A stretch of DNA of 64,000 bases from Amphiura filiformis (taxonomy: Eukaryota; Echinodermata; Ophiuroidea; Amphilepidida; Amphiuridae), in the NCBI RefSeq assembly GCF_039555335.1, contig NC_092631.1, positions 15,104,305 to 15,168,304 on the forward strand, read 5' to 3'. This document shows positions 52,881-62,679 of this stretch, piece after piece. Position 1 is the stretch's first letter, and the number at the start of each line of letters is the position of its first letter. The notes below the pieces were generated by a model that did no database searches, was not told the DNA's origin, and saw nothing but the letters and a program-made list of their open reading frames with translations. The translations under genes and the position numbers were made by a program.

Positions 52881-55800
52881 CTATTGAAAAGAAAATAATG
52901 ATGATATAATAATAATTAGACTAGAATTATAGTGGCGGGACTAGAATCATGGTTGGGTGAATTGAATTAATGAAAAATGCTAATTTATAATATGCATATT
53001 TATTCATATTTGGCTGATTGGCTGTATCTAGTATGGAAATTTAATCTTTGACCCCTTTTGCACATGCCAAATTAGTTGGTTTCTAATTTGCAAACCTTAA
53101 ATGTGGCAAATTTGAAATTGAGATAAAGGCAAAAATATGGACAAAAAAATACATCACAAAAATTCATAACTTTAGAACCAAGTAGGCTAGATGTTTTCAG
53201 TATATGAAGAGCTTATTTCCAAACTGCGTTAAGTCCACAAACACATGTTTCTGATTTACCTAAGCGATATTGCACAGGTTATGATGCTACAGATATTATA
53301 ATTTCAGTTGGATGCACCATTACAAAGCAAACATTGGATGGATGCACAGTAACAATACTGTGTGAGGCCGCCTTCTCCCAAATGAGAACAATAGTCTGCA
53401 TATTGTTAAGTTGTGGTAAATACAACTAAAATTTCTGCCCCACAGAAAGAATATCATGATTGTGCTATGACGAAGTTTTACCTTTTACAGAAATGTTTAG
53501 TCAGCAGAACACTTATGGTCAGAATAACCAGTGTACCAATTACCGCAACTGATATTATGATGGCTAGCCAAGGCATGTTATCATCTAAAAAAGGAAAATA
53601 ATAAAACACATTTGAGGGGGAATGGATAATTATATATATGAATCATGTAAATATGGTACAAAATATTGAGGTTAAGGCTTAACATCTGTATCTGCTAAGG
53701 AGTAAAAATAATTTATTTATTTTTAAGGAATGGCGTAATAGTGAAAGATAAGTCAATAAATTGTCATGTTTTTCATACAAAAAATTTACAAAAATGTTGA
53801 TGCTTAATTCAATTACATGTGGCTATATGTGTCCATACGGATTACAGACAGACTCCTCCAATTACATTAACTTAACATTGACTTAAGGTTGGTCTGAACC
53901 CTGGAATTATGAAAACTTTCGGGCCTCATAACTGCTAAATTATTAGTCTAAAGAATATAAAAGTATACATTTTAGAATGAAAATGACTTGATGAATTCAT
54001 CTGTGAGGTCCAATTTGGGCCAAAATGCTCATTTTTGGAGAAAATCCCAAAAAACGGGTTTTTTGGCCCAAATTTTTTCGTGCAACGTAACAAAAAAATT
54101 GTTTGGCCAAAAAAAATTTGTTATTAATTTTTAAAAACTAGATAAAAATATCTAGGGACGGTTTTTTCATTTTTTTGAATTTTGACCAACTTCACCAAAA
54201 ACATTTGAAATTTGGGCGAAAATCAGGCTTTTTTATGATTTTTTTGAAAATTTTGCATTTTTTTGACCATTTTTGGTGCAAATTTCTCAAAGTTGGTCAA
54301 AATTCAAAAAATAAAAAAACTTTCCTACATATTTTTATCTAGTTTTAAAAATTAATAAAAAATTTTTTTGGCCAAACAATTTTTTGTTACGTTACACTAA
54401 AAAAATTGGGCCAAAAAACCGTTTTGGGGATTTTCTCCAAAATGAGCATTTTGGCCCAAATTGGACCTCACAGATGAATTCAGCAAGTCATTTCCAGTCT
54501 AAAAATGTATATTTTATATTCTTTAGTCTAATAATTTAGCAGTTATGAAGCCCGAAAGTTTCCATAATTCCAGGGTTAAGACCAACCTTAACATAGTTTT
54601 ACATTATTAGCTTGCATTAGGTCTCATCACTTACAGGGTATGTTAGCAGACTTACAGGGTGTATCAAAATGATTGGTACCCATCGATTTTGATGTTTATT
54701 GAAAAGCCTGCCTCATCCAAATACAACATTGGATACTCTTGGATGTCCAGAATGTATAGTTTATGACTTGTTTTACAATTACTCTACAAATAATTTAGAT
54801 CTTACGTATGTTGAATTTTGATGTGTCAGACTCATCCATTATCAATGACAATTGATGGGTACCAATCATTTTGATACAGCTTGTATGTATATAAAAATAC
54901 AAAACTCTGATTTTTGATGATTTTTTTAGATTTTGATTTTCTGACTTAGTGAATCATAAGAAAACTTACCCTCAGTTGTTTCACATCTTGTTCCAGTAAA
55001 ACCATCTGGGCACTGACAAGTAAATGTGTTGACTCCATCAACACAGGCACCACCATTGACACAGGGACTGGGTGAGCAGTCATTTATATCTGTAAAAAAT
55101 ACATGAATACGAGTATATACTGGTAAAAACTTTTGAAATAATACTTAAAGGAGTATTTCGTGATCCTAGCATCCTCTTTTTATGACATTTTCAGTACATA
55201 TCCACGAAAAAGCATATTCCCAAAATTTCAGTTGATTCCGATTTTGCGTTATGAAGTTATGCATGATTATGTGTATTACACTGCTCCATAGACAATACGT
55301 TGTAATTTCGTTCTGGTGCACCAGAACGAAATTCAAATTTCATGCGATATCTTTGCTAAACGAATTAATCTGCAAGAAATATTTTGTACATAAACATTAT
55401 GTAGCCAGAGTATTCCAGTGATATAAAAATCTCAACTTTTTTTCAGCAACGTTGGGTCATGACGCTGTGTATCCCGAAATGCCCCTTTAAGCACTAATAT
55501 GTACGGTATTGTCTGTTCCCAATTTAGGCACCCCTACTTTAAAGAAAAAACTTTACCCTCAGTTGTTTCACATCTTGTTCCAATAAAACCATCTGGGCAC
55601 TGGCAAGTAAATGTGTTGACTCCATCAACACAGAATCCACCATTGGCACAGGGACTGGATGAGCAGTCATTTATATCTGAAACAAATACATGAAGTAGAA
55701 ACCTCTGAAATAATACTACAGTCCAACCTCTTTTATCCGGCCACGTTCATCTCATAATCTCAACTATAACAATCTAACAAAGACTGCTACAGGAAATCAC

Positions 55801-58800
55801 TTTATCCCTGCGCACCATCCCCCAATGGAATATGCTCCCCAAGACATAAAGACAGCAGCTTCTGTGCAGAGCTTTAAAATCAAGCTGCAAGACGCCACCA
55901 GCATCAGTAATTAGCGATGCATGGTACAGATCGAATCTGCACATCAACAGCCGCAAATGGGGTGTTGTGCAGCAACCACATCAAGATCAAGACTATAAGC
56001 ATTGGCTAGATAAGTGAAAAATCTGGATAAGTGAATTAATTTTGCATTGAATATATCGTTAGCCGCATCACATACATTTTTGTGTACTGGTCTATCTCAA
56101 AAAACATGCATTTCGAGAAAATCGCAATTGAAAGTCTTCGTATTAAGCTTACCTTTATATAATTTAATTAAACAATGGATTTAAATGAAAAAGGTTTCAT
56201 TTTAAATTAACGCATATACTAAACAAATTTATTTAGTTGGAATCTTGAATTATATTTACATAATTATGCAATATTGCTTAAAATTACACTTGAATGAGGA
56301 TTTCGTGATCCTAGCCTCCTCTTTTTATGAAATTTTTCAGTAGATATCCATGAAAAACGCTTATTCCCAAAATTTCGGTTGATTCCGATTTTGCGTTTGC
56401 GAGTTATGCATGATTATGTGTATTACACTGCTCCATAGGCCACTGTTGTAATTTCGTTCTGGTATACCAGAACGAAATTCAAATTTGACAATATTTTTGC
56501 TAAACGAATTTATCTGCAAGAAATATTTGATACATAAACATTATGTAGCCAGAGGTTTCCAGTGGTATAAAAATCTCAACTTTTTTTGAGAAAAGTGGGG
56601 GATACTGGCCTATCTTGGGGGCTATCTCAATTTCGCGAACTGTGACGTTACTTTAAACGCATCACATACTGGTCTATCTTAAGATTACTTATTAGATTTT
56701 TATAGTATTTGATAATTTTCTGCTGTGCACATAACAAAACCCATCAAAGGTGCTAGATGTTTTTAAAATATTTTTATTTTTTCAAGCCAGATGCATATAT
56801 AGCATCTGACTGCACACCACAGACATACCAACTTCTAAAATGTACAATTTCTCAGTGCTGTAATTCATATTTATAAAGTGAAGTAAATATCAGTAAAGCT
56901 CATTACACCAAACTTGATCGCTATTCTTCCCTGGTTGCCGACATCACTAACGCCGGGTACTGTTGCTCACTTGTTGCTGTTGAAGTAGGCTCAAGAGGCT
57001 TCATTGACGCCGACAACAAGAATAGTCTGACTCGTCTGTCAAAAGATCTCAATCTTCCCACAAAGTATTCTGATCTCAAGACCCAGTTGATTAAATCGGC
57101 GCTAATGTCATCTTATTCCATTTTCATCGCCAGATATGAAACATCTTGGAATGTAAATGAAATTATTTAACTTTTCTTCCCGCCATGAGTATTTCCAACT
57201 TTGTTTATTTATTTAAATGTTTGTATTTTTGTCCTGCCTTGCCTGCAACCGGAATGGGTTGCAGTAGATCTGGGCTTTATATGTGTTTTTCTTTATGTTG
57301 AATAAAGATGATTTATATATATACAATGAAAATATATTCAGTTCAAAATATCTTACTTGTTTCACAAGTAACCCCTTGGAATCCATCCGGACATATACAT
57401 GTGTATGTGTTTATCCCGTCTGCACAGAAACCACCATTTAGGCATGGGTTTGGTAGGCAATCATTTACATCTATACAAACAAATAGCAATAGTAAATTAA
57501 TTTAACGAGGGAAACTTTACTGGGATAAATTATTGGTGCTTCTGTGTGCCTATACTTTGGGACACCTAAATAACTAATAAATTAATTGTATCACTTAATG
57601 CGGCTGTGTACTCCATCCAGATGTTGTTTCTTTCAAGGAATTGAGCTTTTTTGCTCCCTTTGGTGCCAAAATTAGACCTATGACATCACAATGTTACATT
57701 TTTGCTCATATTTCCGGTACCGTACATCGTACATAGGTAAAACTATACTTTTTCTGAATCCTTATGGCTAGAGAACATATTGCTTGTGTTTTAAACAAGT
57801 CTGAGCAATTTTGAACTTGACCTCTGTATAAAGGTTCAATGACCTTTGCCTACCATATAAGGGTGCTGTTGAAATGCCTCCATAGCCTATAATGATTAGC
57901 GCTATAAGTACTCTATCTCTGCCAAATGCAGCAAATTTAACATAATTTACGCGATTGTTACAGGAATTTATTGGACTATCACCAACTCACTTGTCTGACA
58001 ATTAGTTCCAGTGAATCCAGCTGTACATGTACATGTATATCCCCCTAATAATGCACTCACACATTGACCACCATTCAAACATGGGTTAATTGTTGCGCAA
58101 TTTTTCACAGCTGCAAACATAATATATAGAAACATTGTACTGTTATTTTGATATAAAAAACATATCAACAAATACTTTTAAAATTAATTAAAACATCTAC
58201 TACATCATGAACTGTAATGCTGGTGTTGCTGTGGGCATCTTTATACATATATTTCTTAACCATATAGTATATCCAAGTAGGGCCTACCCATGAGAAAAGA
58301 ATTTTAGGGCATGGTGGCGCAGCGGTACAGGCTCTACCACGCAATCAGAGGGTTGTGAGTTTGAGCCCCGGCGGTTAGATTGTGTTGTGCACTTGGGCAA
58401 GGCACTTTATCTCCCTTGCCTCTCTCTACCCAGGAGTGAAATGGGGAGCTGTTAGGAATATTGTTCATTGAGTGCACCCATAGGTATGAGTATGCATTGC
58501 CTTTTATTCTGCTATTGTTAGAATGTTTTTCTAATGCTATTCCGCTATTGTTAGAATATGTTCTTCTAATGCTTTTAAGCATTAGAAAAACATATTCTAA
58601 CAATAGCGGAATAAATTACGTAAAGCGCTTTGATACACATGAAAGCTGCTGTATAAATTTCAACATCTATTTATTTTAGTAGCAAAAATTAATTTCCAGA
58701 ACAAGATTTAATTCCCCAAATAATATTTTGAACTACTAGCCGAACAATCTACTTGAAGATTACACACTTAAACTTGTTTCACATCTAGTTCCAGTGAATC

Positions 58801-61800
58801 CAGTAGGACATTGACATATGAATGTATTGGCCCCAGTAACACACACACCTCCATTTAAGCATGGATTAGGGGTGCAGAAATCCACCACTAAAACAAAAAT
58901 AAAAGGGATAACAATAAATCTTTGAATACCAAGTATATTTAGAGGGGAAATCACCACCACCACCACCACCACCACCACCACACCAACACCAACAACAACA
59001 ACAACAACAGCATCAAAATGTAGAATTTGTAAACTGCCAGAAAATGTTGTAAAAAACTTCAAATTGAAAATTGCCGACATGTGACTCATTCCCGTTTATC
59101 ATGTCACATATTTACAAACTTGAGAAAAATAGATTGAGTAACTTTCTCATTCAAGTTTACAACACTCTGATGTAACAATCTTACCTGTAATTCCTGTGGT
59201 GTCCGTCACCTGTCCAACCGGAAACGGGTCTCCAAATTCATCTATAGATGTTATTACAGCTGTGTACTCAGTATTGGTAGTCAGAGCATTAAACATGTAA
59301 TCTGTTACATGATTAGGAGCCTCAATGACTTCCACAATATTGCCTTGGTTATCAATCAGCATGATTTGGTAGGTGTTGGCTGTGTCCGATGAAGTCCACA
59401 TGACGGTAAGTGAAGTATCCGTTTTGTCTATTACAGTTACCATACCTAAATTGGAAGAGATATGACAAAGGTCACAACCTGACGAAATACATCACAGTCT
59501 CACCTTTTGCTGATGAAAGACAGAGAGCTATCTGAAAATTCCGAGGTAGGAATAATTTCTTGTGTTCGGATCAATAGTTTTTAATTTAATAATCATCAGA
59601 AGACAAATATGTTGTGAGATGTGACCCAATACATTGCCCTCTTCAATCTGTCTCAAGTTATTAATCATATAAAATTGAGATTTGAGTAATAATAAAATAT
59701 TATGCAAATATTAAAATTGAATGGTGAAGGTTGAAATATAATCGCAAGGCCCACACTGATTAATCCTTTTTCTATCTGAATAAGCATACACACATAAGCA
59801 TATAAAGTATGCATAAATTTCCCAATAAAAAAATTGTAAATTGTAAATCCCTATGTGCAAATGCTTTTAAAGTACTTTTTTTCTGAAATCACCCTTCACA
59901 CAATTGATTATAAGTTTTCCGCCACTCGCCCGCATTCAAAATTCATGCCTTTGTTTAAATTCATTATTGCAATTTTTCAAAAATTAATTATGAAGTGTTT
60001 TTACAGTACCCCCCCCAGAATTCATGCACCTATGTGCTAATAACACCTCTTAAAGGACCTGTATATAACATAAATTCAAAAGGTCCTTTGACAGAACCTT
60101 TTGGAACTCCCCATGGCAGTATAGAAGCATCTGAAATAGTATATTGAACCATGACTGCTTGAAAACAATTTTCCAGGTAAGAAACAAACCGTTTCAAAAC
60201 CCAACCAGATCAAAGACAGCAATTAAAAAACTGAGATACAAACAGGGAGCAAAACACGATAAAATACACACAATAATTGATATTAATAAAACTTACTTTA
60301 CTTTGCTATCAAGTGATAATAAAATAAATAAATTTCGGATTTATATAGCGCCTTTTTCTAGATCTTGAAGGATTCAAAGCGCTGTAATGTCGCTGCCATG
60401 GTGAGTCATCCCAATCAGATCGCATCAACTAGGCCAGTTGCTGCCGAACCTGGCACAGACCTATATACGCACTTGATTGTAACATCCACCAATTATCTGT
60501 GCAGCTCCCCAAATTCCATTGGGTGAAGGAAGTTTTTGATATAACTAATCACCAATTTTTTGAAAGCAGGAGGAAACCGGAGATCCCGGAGAAAACCTGC
60601 TAGAGCGCGAGCATGGAATCGGGATAAACCAAATGCACATACAGTCCTTGGGCACGGCCGGGGCTTGAGCTGGGACCTCAGTAGTGCAAGGCGAGGGAAC
60701 TACCGCTGCGCCAACTCGCTCTCCCATGCTCGGGCAGTATGGCACATATGGTTATTGTGTAAGTTGATGATGATACTCAATTTTGAACATTGCTTCCTTC
60801 TTTGATAAGATTGTGTCCTAGAAGTGAAAATAATGGCCCAATTCTAACTTTCATCTTGAGGGAAACCAGGTACACTTATCTGCTCCCCACTTGTAGTATA
60901 CAAAGATACAAAATCTGTTGCTGTGTTGATGCCATTCAGTGTATGCTGGGTTGAACCCGCAGGAACTGGTGTCAAGGTTGGTGGAGCAGAGCCATCTGTA
61001 GGTCCATGTACAATCAGGAATCCATCATAGGTGCCACCTGCAGGTGGTTGCCACTGTAGTGTTGCAGATGTGGCTGAGGTGGCTGTCACTTCAACATTCT
61101 GAGGTGGCAAAGGCACTTGGGAGAAGATGAAACACATTATATTTTTAGAGTTACAAGGAAAGACCTAAAACAAGTTGACAACAGCTGATAGCACAGTGGC
61201 GTACATATAGGGTGTATCACAATGATTGGTACCCATCAATTTTGATGTTTATTAAAACTCTTGCTTCATCCAAATACAAAAATGTCCAGAATGTATTATA
61301 TAGTTTATGACTTGCTTTGTAATTAATTGACAAAATATTTGGATCTTTTGTTTTAAAAATGTGTCAGGATCATCCATTATCAATGAAAACTGATGGGTAC
61401 CAATCATTTTGATACTGTTTGTATATTATCATAATCATATATAGATAGCCTGGAGGGAGATGCTACTTTAGTACCACTCAAAAAATCTGAAACTTGTGAA
61501 AAACAGTCCCCAAATGGACTGGAAGTAATTTGGACTTTAATTAAGGACTATAGGCAAGCATAATTGAAATGGATAGTCTATTGATGTCCGTTGGTATGAA
61601 AGGCAATAACATGAACAGTGATGAAGGACAATACAACTAAATTCATACATTTGCCAATTTCTGGATTGAGGAGAATTAGTAACAATGTCACATAATATTT
61701 ACATAAAGAGTAGCTTGTGCCACATTGTGTCATTGGGATTATGATACTTAAGATATGTATTCAGCTCACTTAAATCTTTAAAAGGTGATAAAACCTGTGG

Positions 61801-62413
61801 TGAACACAATATATTGCAGCCTAATGGAGGCATGATTCTGGTGAATAAATAAAATAAATGAAATTCTCTATATTCTCTGTAAACATACCAGTCTAAACCC
61901 CTGTGGTACAGTATGCCAGTCCAAAGTTGTATTTTAATTTGTAAATATATGGCTACTATTTACGTTGTATTTTTAATTATGTACGGCTCCTGCAGGGCCC
62001 CCAGGAAGATCAGTGTTTTCATTGATGGGATTACCCTGCTTAAAGAAAGTATAAATAAATAAATAACAAATAATGCTGAGTACCATATTTCTTCTCACCT
62101 TAAAACATGTGAGTACTAAAAACATTTTGTAAAAAATTTGCCAACTTACATGTAGTTGCCATGACTGTGCCACCATCCACTGGTGCTCCTCCGCCGCCTA
62201 TACCTGTCAAACTAACGGAATAGTCCTGACCTGGGGTCAGATTCAGGTAGGCATGAGCAATGGTGGTGGGATCAGTAATAATGACTGTCTGTTGTGCAAT
62301 ATGTCCAGACTGGTCGGTGAGGGTCAGTAATATGTAGGATGAAGCACCTGGGATTTGGGTCCAGTCTACTTGGATTATGTCTGTTGTTATTGTACCTAGA
62401 CTCAGATTGTTCA
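52676..62413 (-). CDS. Gene C: type I membrane protein with FN3 and EGF modules (5' partial)
   Basis: Inferred gene model: FN3 at 62150-62413, 60867-61115 and 59185-59445; EGF at 58774-58887, 57991-58110, 57357-57470, 55557-55676 and 54970-55089; transmembrane exon 53482-53584; tail exon 52676-52880. All ectodomain junctions are phase 1 and the transmembrane-tail junction is phase 2, so one frame runs to the TAA. The layout is that of a cell-surface receptor or adhesion protein with the N terminus outside. A first exon with signal peptide is not found within 62.4-64.0 kb, so the 5' end is outside. Gene name unknown; ligand unknown. Confidence in exons is high, in the complete join moderate. 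Confidence 0.75.
53482..53584 (-). CDS. Transmembrane exon of gene C
   Basis: Acceptor TTTTTTAG, donor GTAAAA; enters in phase 1 and leaves in phase 2 (103 bp). It reads DNMPW, then the hydrophobic [22 protein letters not shown], then TKHFCK. A single helix of about 22 residues with basic residues on the C-terminal side gives a type I orientation. It joins the preceding EGF exon as TTE-D-DNMPW. Confidence 0.88.
53883..54591. repeat. 709-bp palindrome (foldback element)
   Basis: Arms of about 320 bp: TTAAGGTTGGTCTGAACCCT at the left and AGGGTTAAGACCAACCTTAA at the right. Pairing includes CATCTGTGAGGTCCAATTTG and AAAATGCTCATTTTGG words. A very AT-rich centre lies near 54230. It sits in the intron between the transmembrane exon and the last EGF exon of gene C. 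Confidence 0.9.
54653..54885. mobile_element. MITE, ends GTATCAAAATGATTGGTACC, copy 1
   Basis: Ends GTATCAAAATGATTGGTACC and GGTACCAATCATTTTGATAC. The internal CATCCA(A/T)AT and GTCCAGAATGTAT words are shared with the second copy at 61206-61423 in the same gene. Confidence 0.87.
54970..55089 (-). CDS. EGF-like exon 5 of gene C (membrane-proximal)
   Basis: Phase 1-1 exon of 120 bp, donor GTAAGT. It encodes [36 protein letters not shown]. Nearly the same as the next exon (55557), a recent local duplication. Confidence 0.92.
55145..55490. mobile_element. MITE, TTAAAGGGGCATTTCGTGATC family, copy 3 (reverse)
   Basis: Reverse-oriented copy, ends TTAAAGGAGTATTTCGTGAT and CCCGAAATGCCCCTTTAA, with the TTCGTTCTGGTGCACCAGAACGAA palindrome inside. 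It lies between two duplicated EGF exons. Confidence 0.85.
55557..55676 (-). CDS. EGF-like exon 4 of gene C
   Basis: Phase 1-1 exon of 120 bp, donor GTAAAG. It encodes [36 protein letters not shown]. It and its lower intron are paralogous to 297-416 of gene A. Confidence 0.92.
55745..55985 (+). pseudogene. LINE ORF2 C-terminal remnant
   Basis: The plus strand reads [10 protein letters not shown] then, after a frame change, QWNMLPK and back to [18 protein letters not shown], the usual end of many non-LTR reverse transcriptases (R-x-x-x-WN-x-LP ... S-x-x-FK-x-x-L). About 240 bp, no full element. Confidence 0.6.
56290..56600. mobile_element. MITE, TTAAAGGGGCATTTCGTGATC family, copy 4 (reverse, truncated)
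   Basis: Matches 55145-55490 from GATTTCGTGATCCTAGC through to AAAAGTGGGGGAT, but the second terminal repeat is lost and replaced by other sequence after about 56600. Confidence 0.75.
56901..57320 (+). mobile_element. 5'-truncated non-LTR element end
   Basis: The plus strand codes [19 protein letters not shown] followed by [29 protein letters not shown] and [10 protein letters not shown], ending in a stop at about 57169. V-E-V-G-x-RGF is a recurrent signature at the C terminus of non-LTR ORF2 proteins. A 3' UTR follows with AATAAAGATGATT. It ends about 35 bp from the EGF exon at 57357. Confidence 0.65.
57357..57470 (-). CDS. EGF-like exon 3 of gene C
   Basis: Phase 1-1 exon of 114 bp, donor GTAAGA. 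It encodes [34 protein letters not shown], six cysteines, closest to the recent pair 39554/40215 of gene B. Confidence 0.9.
57991..58110 (-). CDS. EGF-like exon 2 of gene C
   Basis: Phase 1-1 exon of 120 bp, acceptor TTTGCAG, donor GTGAGT. It encodes [36 protein letters not shown]. The broken exon at 41113/42306 in gene B is its counterpart. Confidence 0.9.
58305..58678 (+). repeat. tRNA-derived SINE with an inserted hairpin
   Basis: Box A-like GTGGCGCAGCGGTACAGG and box B-like GTGAGTTTGAGCCCCGG, then a body with GGGCAAGGCACTTTATCTCC and a 3' part GTAAAGCGCTTTGATACAC shared in kind with the SINE at 60325-60725. An inverted repeat (about 58512-58612, GCTATTGTTAGAATATGTTC and its complement) interrupts the body. 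Confidence 0.75.
58774..58887 (-). CDS. EGF-like exon 1 of gene C
   Basis: Phase 1-1 exon of 114 bp, acceptor TTTTAG; the donor is GTTTAAG, weaker than its neighbours. It encodes [34 protein letters not shown] with six cysteines. Confidence 0.88.
58951..59010. repeat. (CAC)n and (CAA)n microsatellite
   Basis: About ten CAC units then CACCAA and CAA units, 60 bp, in a gene C intron just above an EGF exon. Confidence 0.92.
59185..59445 (-). CDS. Fibronectin type III exon 3 of gene C
   Basis: Phase 1-1 exon of 261 bp (87 codons), acceptor AATTTAG, donor GTAAGA. FN3 features: [20 protein letters not shown] (strand B tryptophan, strand C tyrosine) and [16 protein letters not shown] (L-x-x-x-T-x-Y). 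Last FN3 before the EGF series. Confidence 0.87.
59446..60320. other. Intron of gene C, no exon seen
   Basis: AT-rich, with a short inverted pair around 60048-60098 (TTAAAGGACCT / AGGTCCTTTG). No module recognised. Confidence 0.45.
60325..60725 (-). repeat. tRNA-derived SINE
   Basis: On the minus strand, box A-like TTGGCGCAGCGGTAGTTC and box B-like AGCTCAAGCCCCGGCC start at about 60715. The body contains GGTTTTCTCCGGGATCTCCG, and the 3' end carries AGCGCTTTGAATCCTTCAAG and TATATAAATCCGAAATTTAT. A full-length SINE of about 400 bp. Confidence 0.8.
60867..61115 (-). CDS. Fibronectin type III exon 2 of gene C (3' border uncertain)
   Basis: Acceptor CTCCCAAG above 61115. FN3 module: [34 protein letters not shown] (strand B tryptophan, then Y-x-G-F), [24 protein letters not shown]. 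Three phase-1 donors are possible: GTTTCC (end at 60867, used here), GTGTAC (end 60876) and GTGGGG (about 60890); none is consensus. If unspliced, the frame meets a TAG at about 60844-60846, which would give a short secreted form. The domain call is firm, the border is not. Confidence 0.75.
61206..61423. mobile_element. MITE, ends GTATCA(A/C)AATGATTGGTACC, copy 2
   Basis: Same family as 54653-54885, slightly shorter inside. Confidence 0.85.
61424..62149. other. Intron of gene C, no exon seen
   Basis: AT-rich sequence without a recognisable module, element end or RNA gene. Confidence 0.45.
62150..62413 (-). CDS. Fibronectin type III exon 1 of gene C
   Basis: Phase 1-1 exon of 264 bp (88 codons), acceptor TTTGTTAG, donor GTAAGT. 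FN3 features: [20 protein letters not shown] (strand B tryptophan, strand C tyrosine) and [17 protein letters not shown] (L-T-P-G-x-x-Y-x-V), ending VMATT. The most 5' module visible. Confidence 0.88.
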
Positions 62414-62472
62414 CTAACAAAATTAAACGTAAAAACTCGATAGTTAGCATACCATAGAATTCCGTCTAGAAG

Positions 62473-62679
62473 CATATATGCCTCTAAACGAGGTTTTTTT
62501 TAACGAAAGATATGAAAGGCCAATACCCTTCTCAAAAACATTGCAATAGATTGGTCTTACAAATATACATGTTTGTACAGCCGCCTTTATCAGTAATATA
62601 GTTGTTCAAACTCCAAATAACGTTTTTGTTGAGAGTGTCTGCCTCTTGTCTCTAAAAACCTCGTTTAGAGGCATATATG
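62473..62679. mobile_element. Small TIR element, ends CATATATGCCTCTAAACGAGG
   Basis: Inverted ends of 26 bp (ATATATGCCTCTAAACGAGG and CCTCGTTTAGAGGCATATAT) around about 150 bp. Confidence 0.82.
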
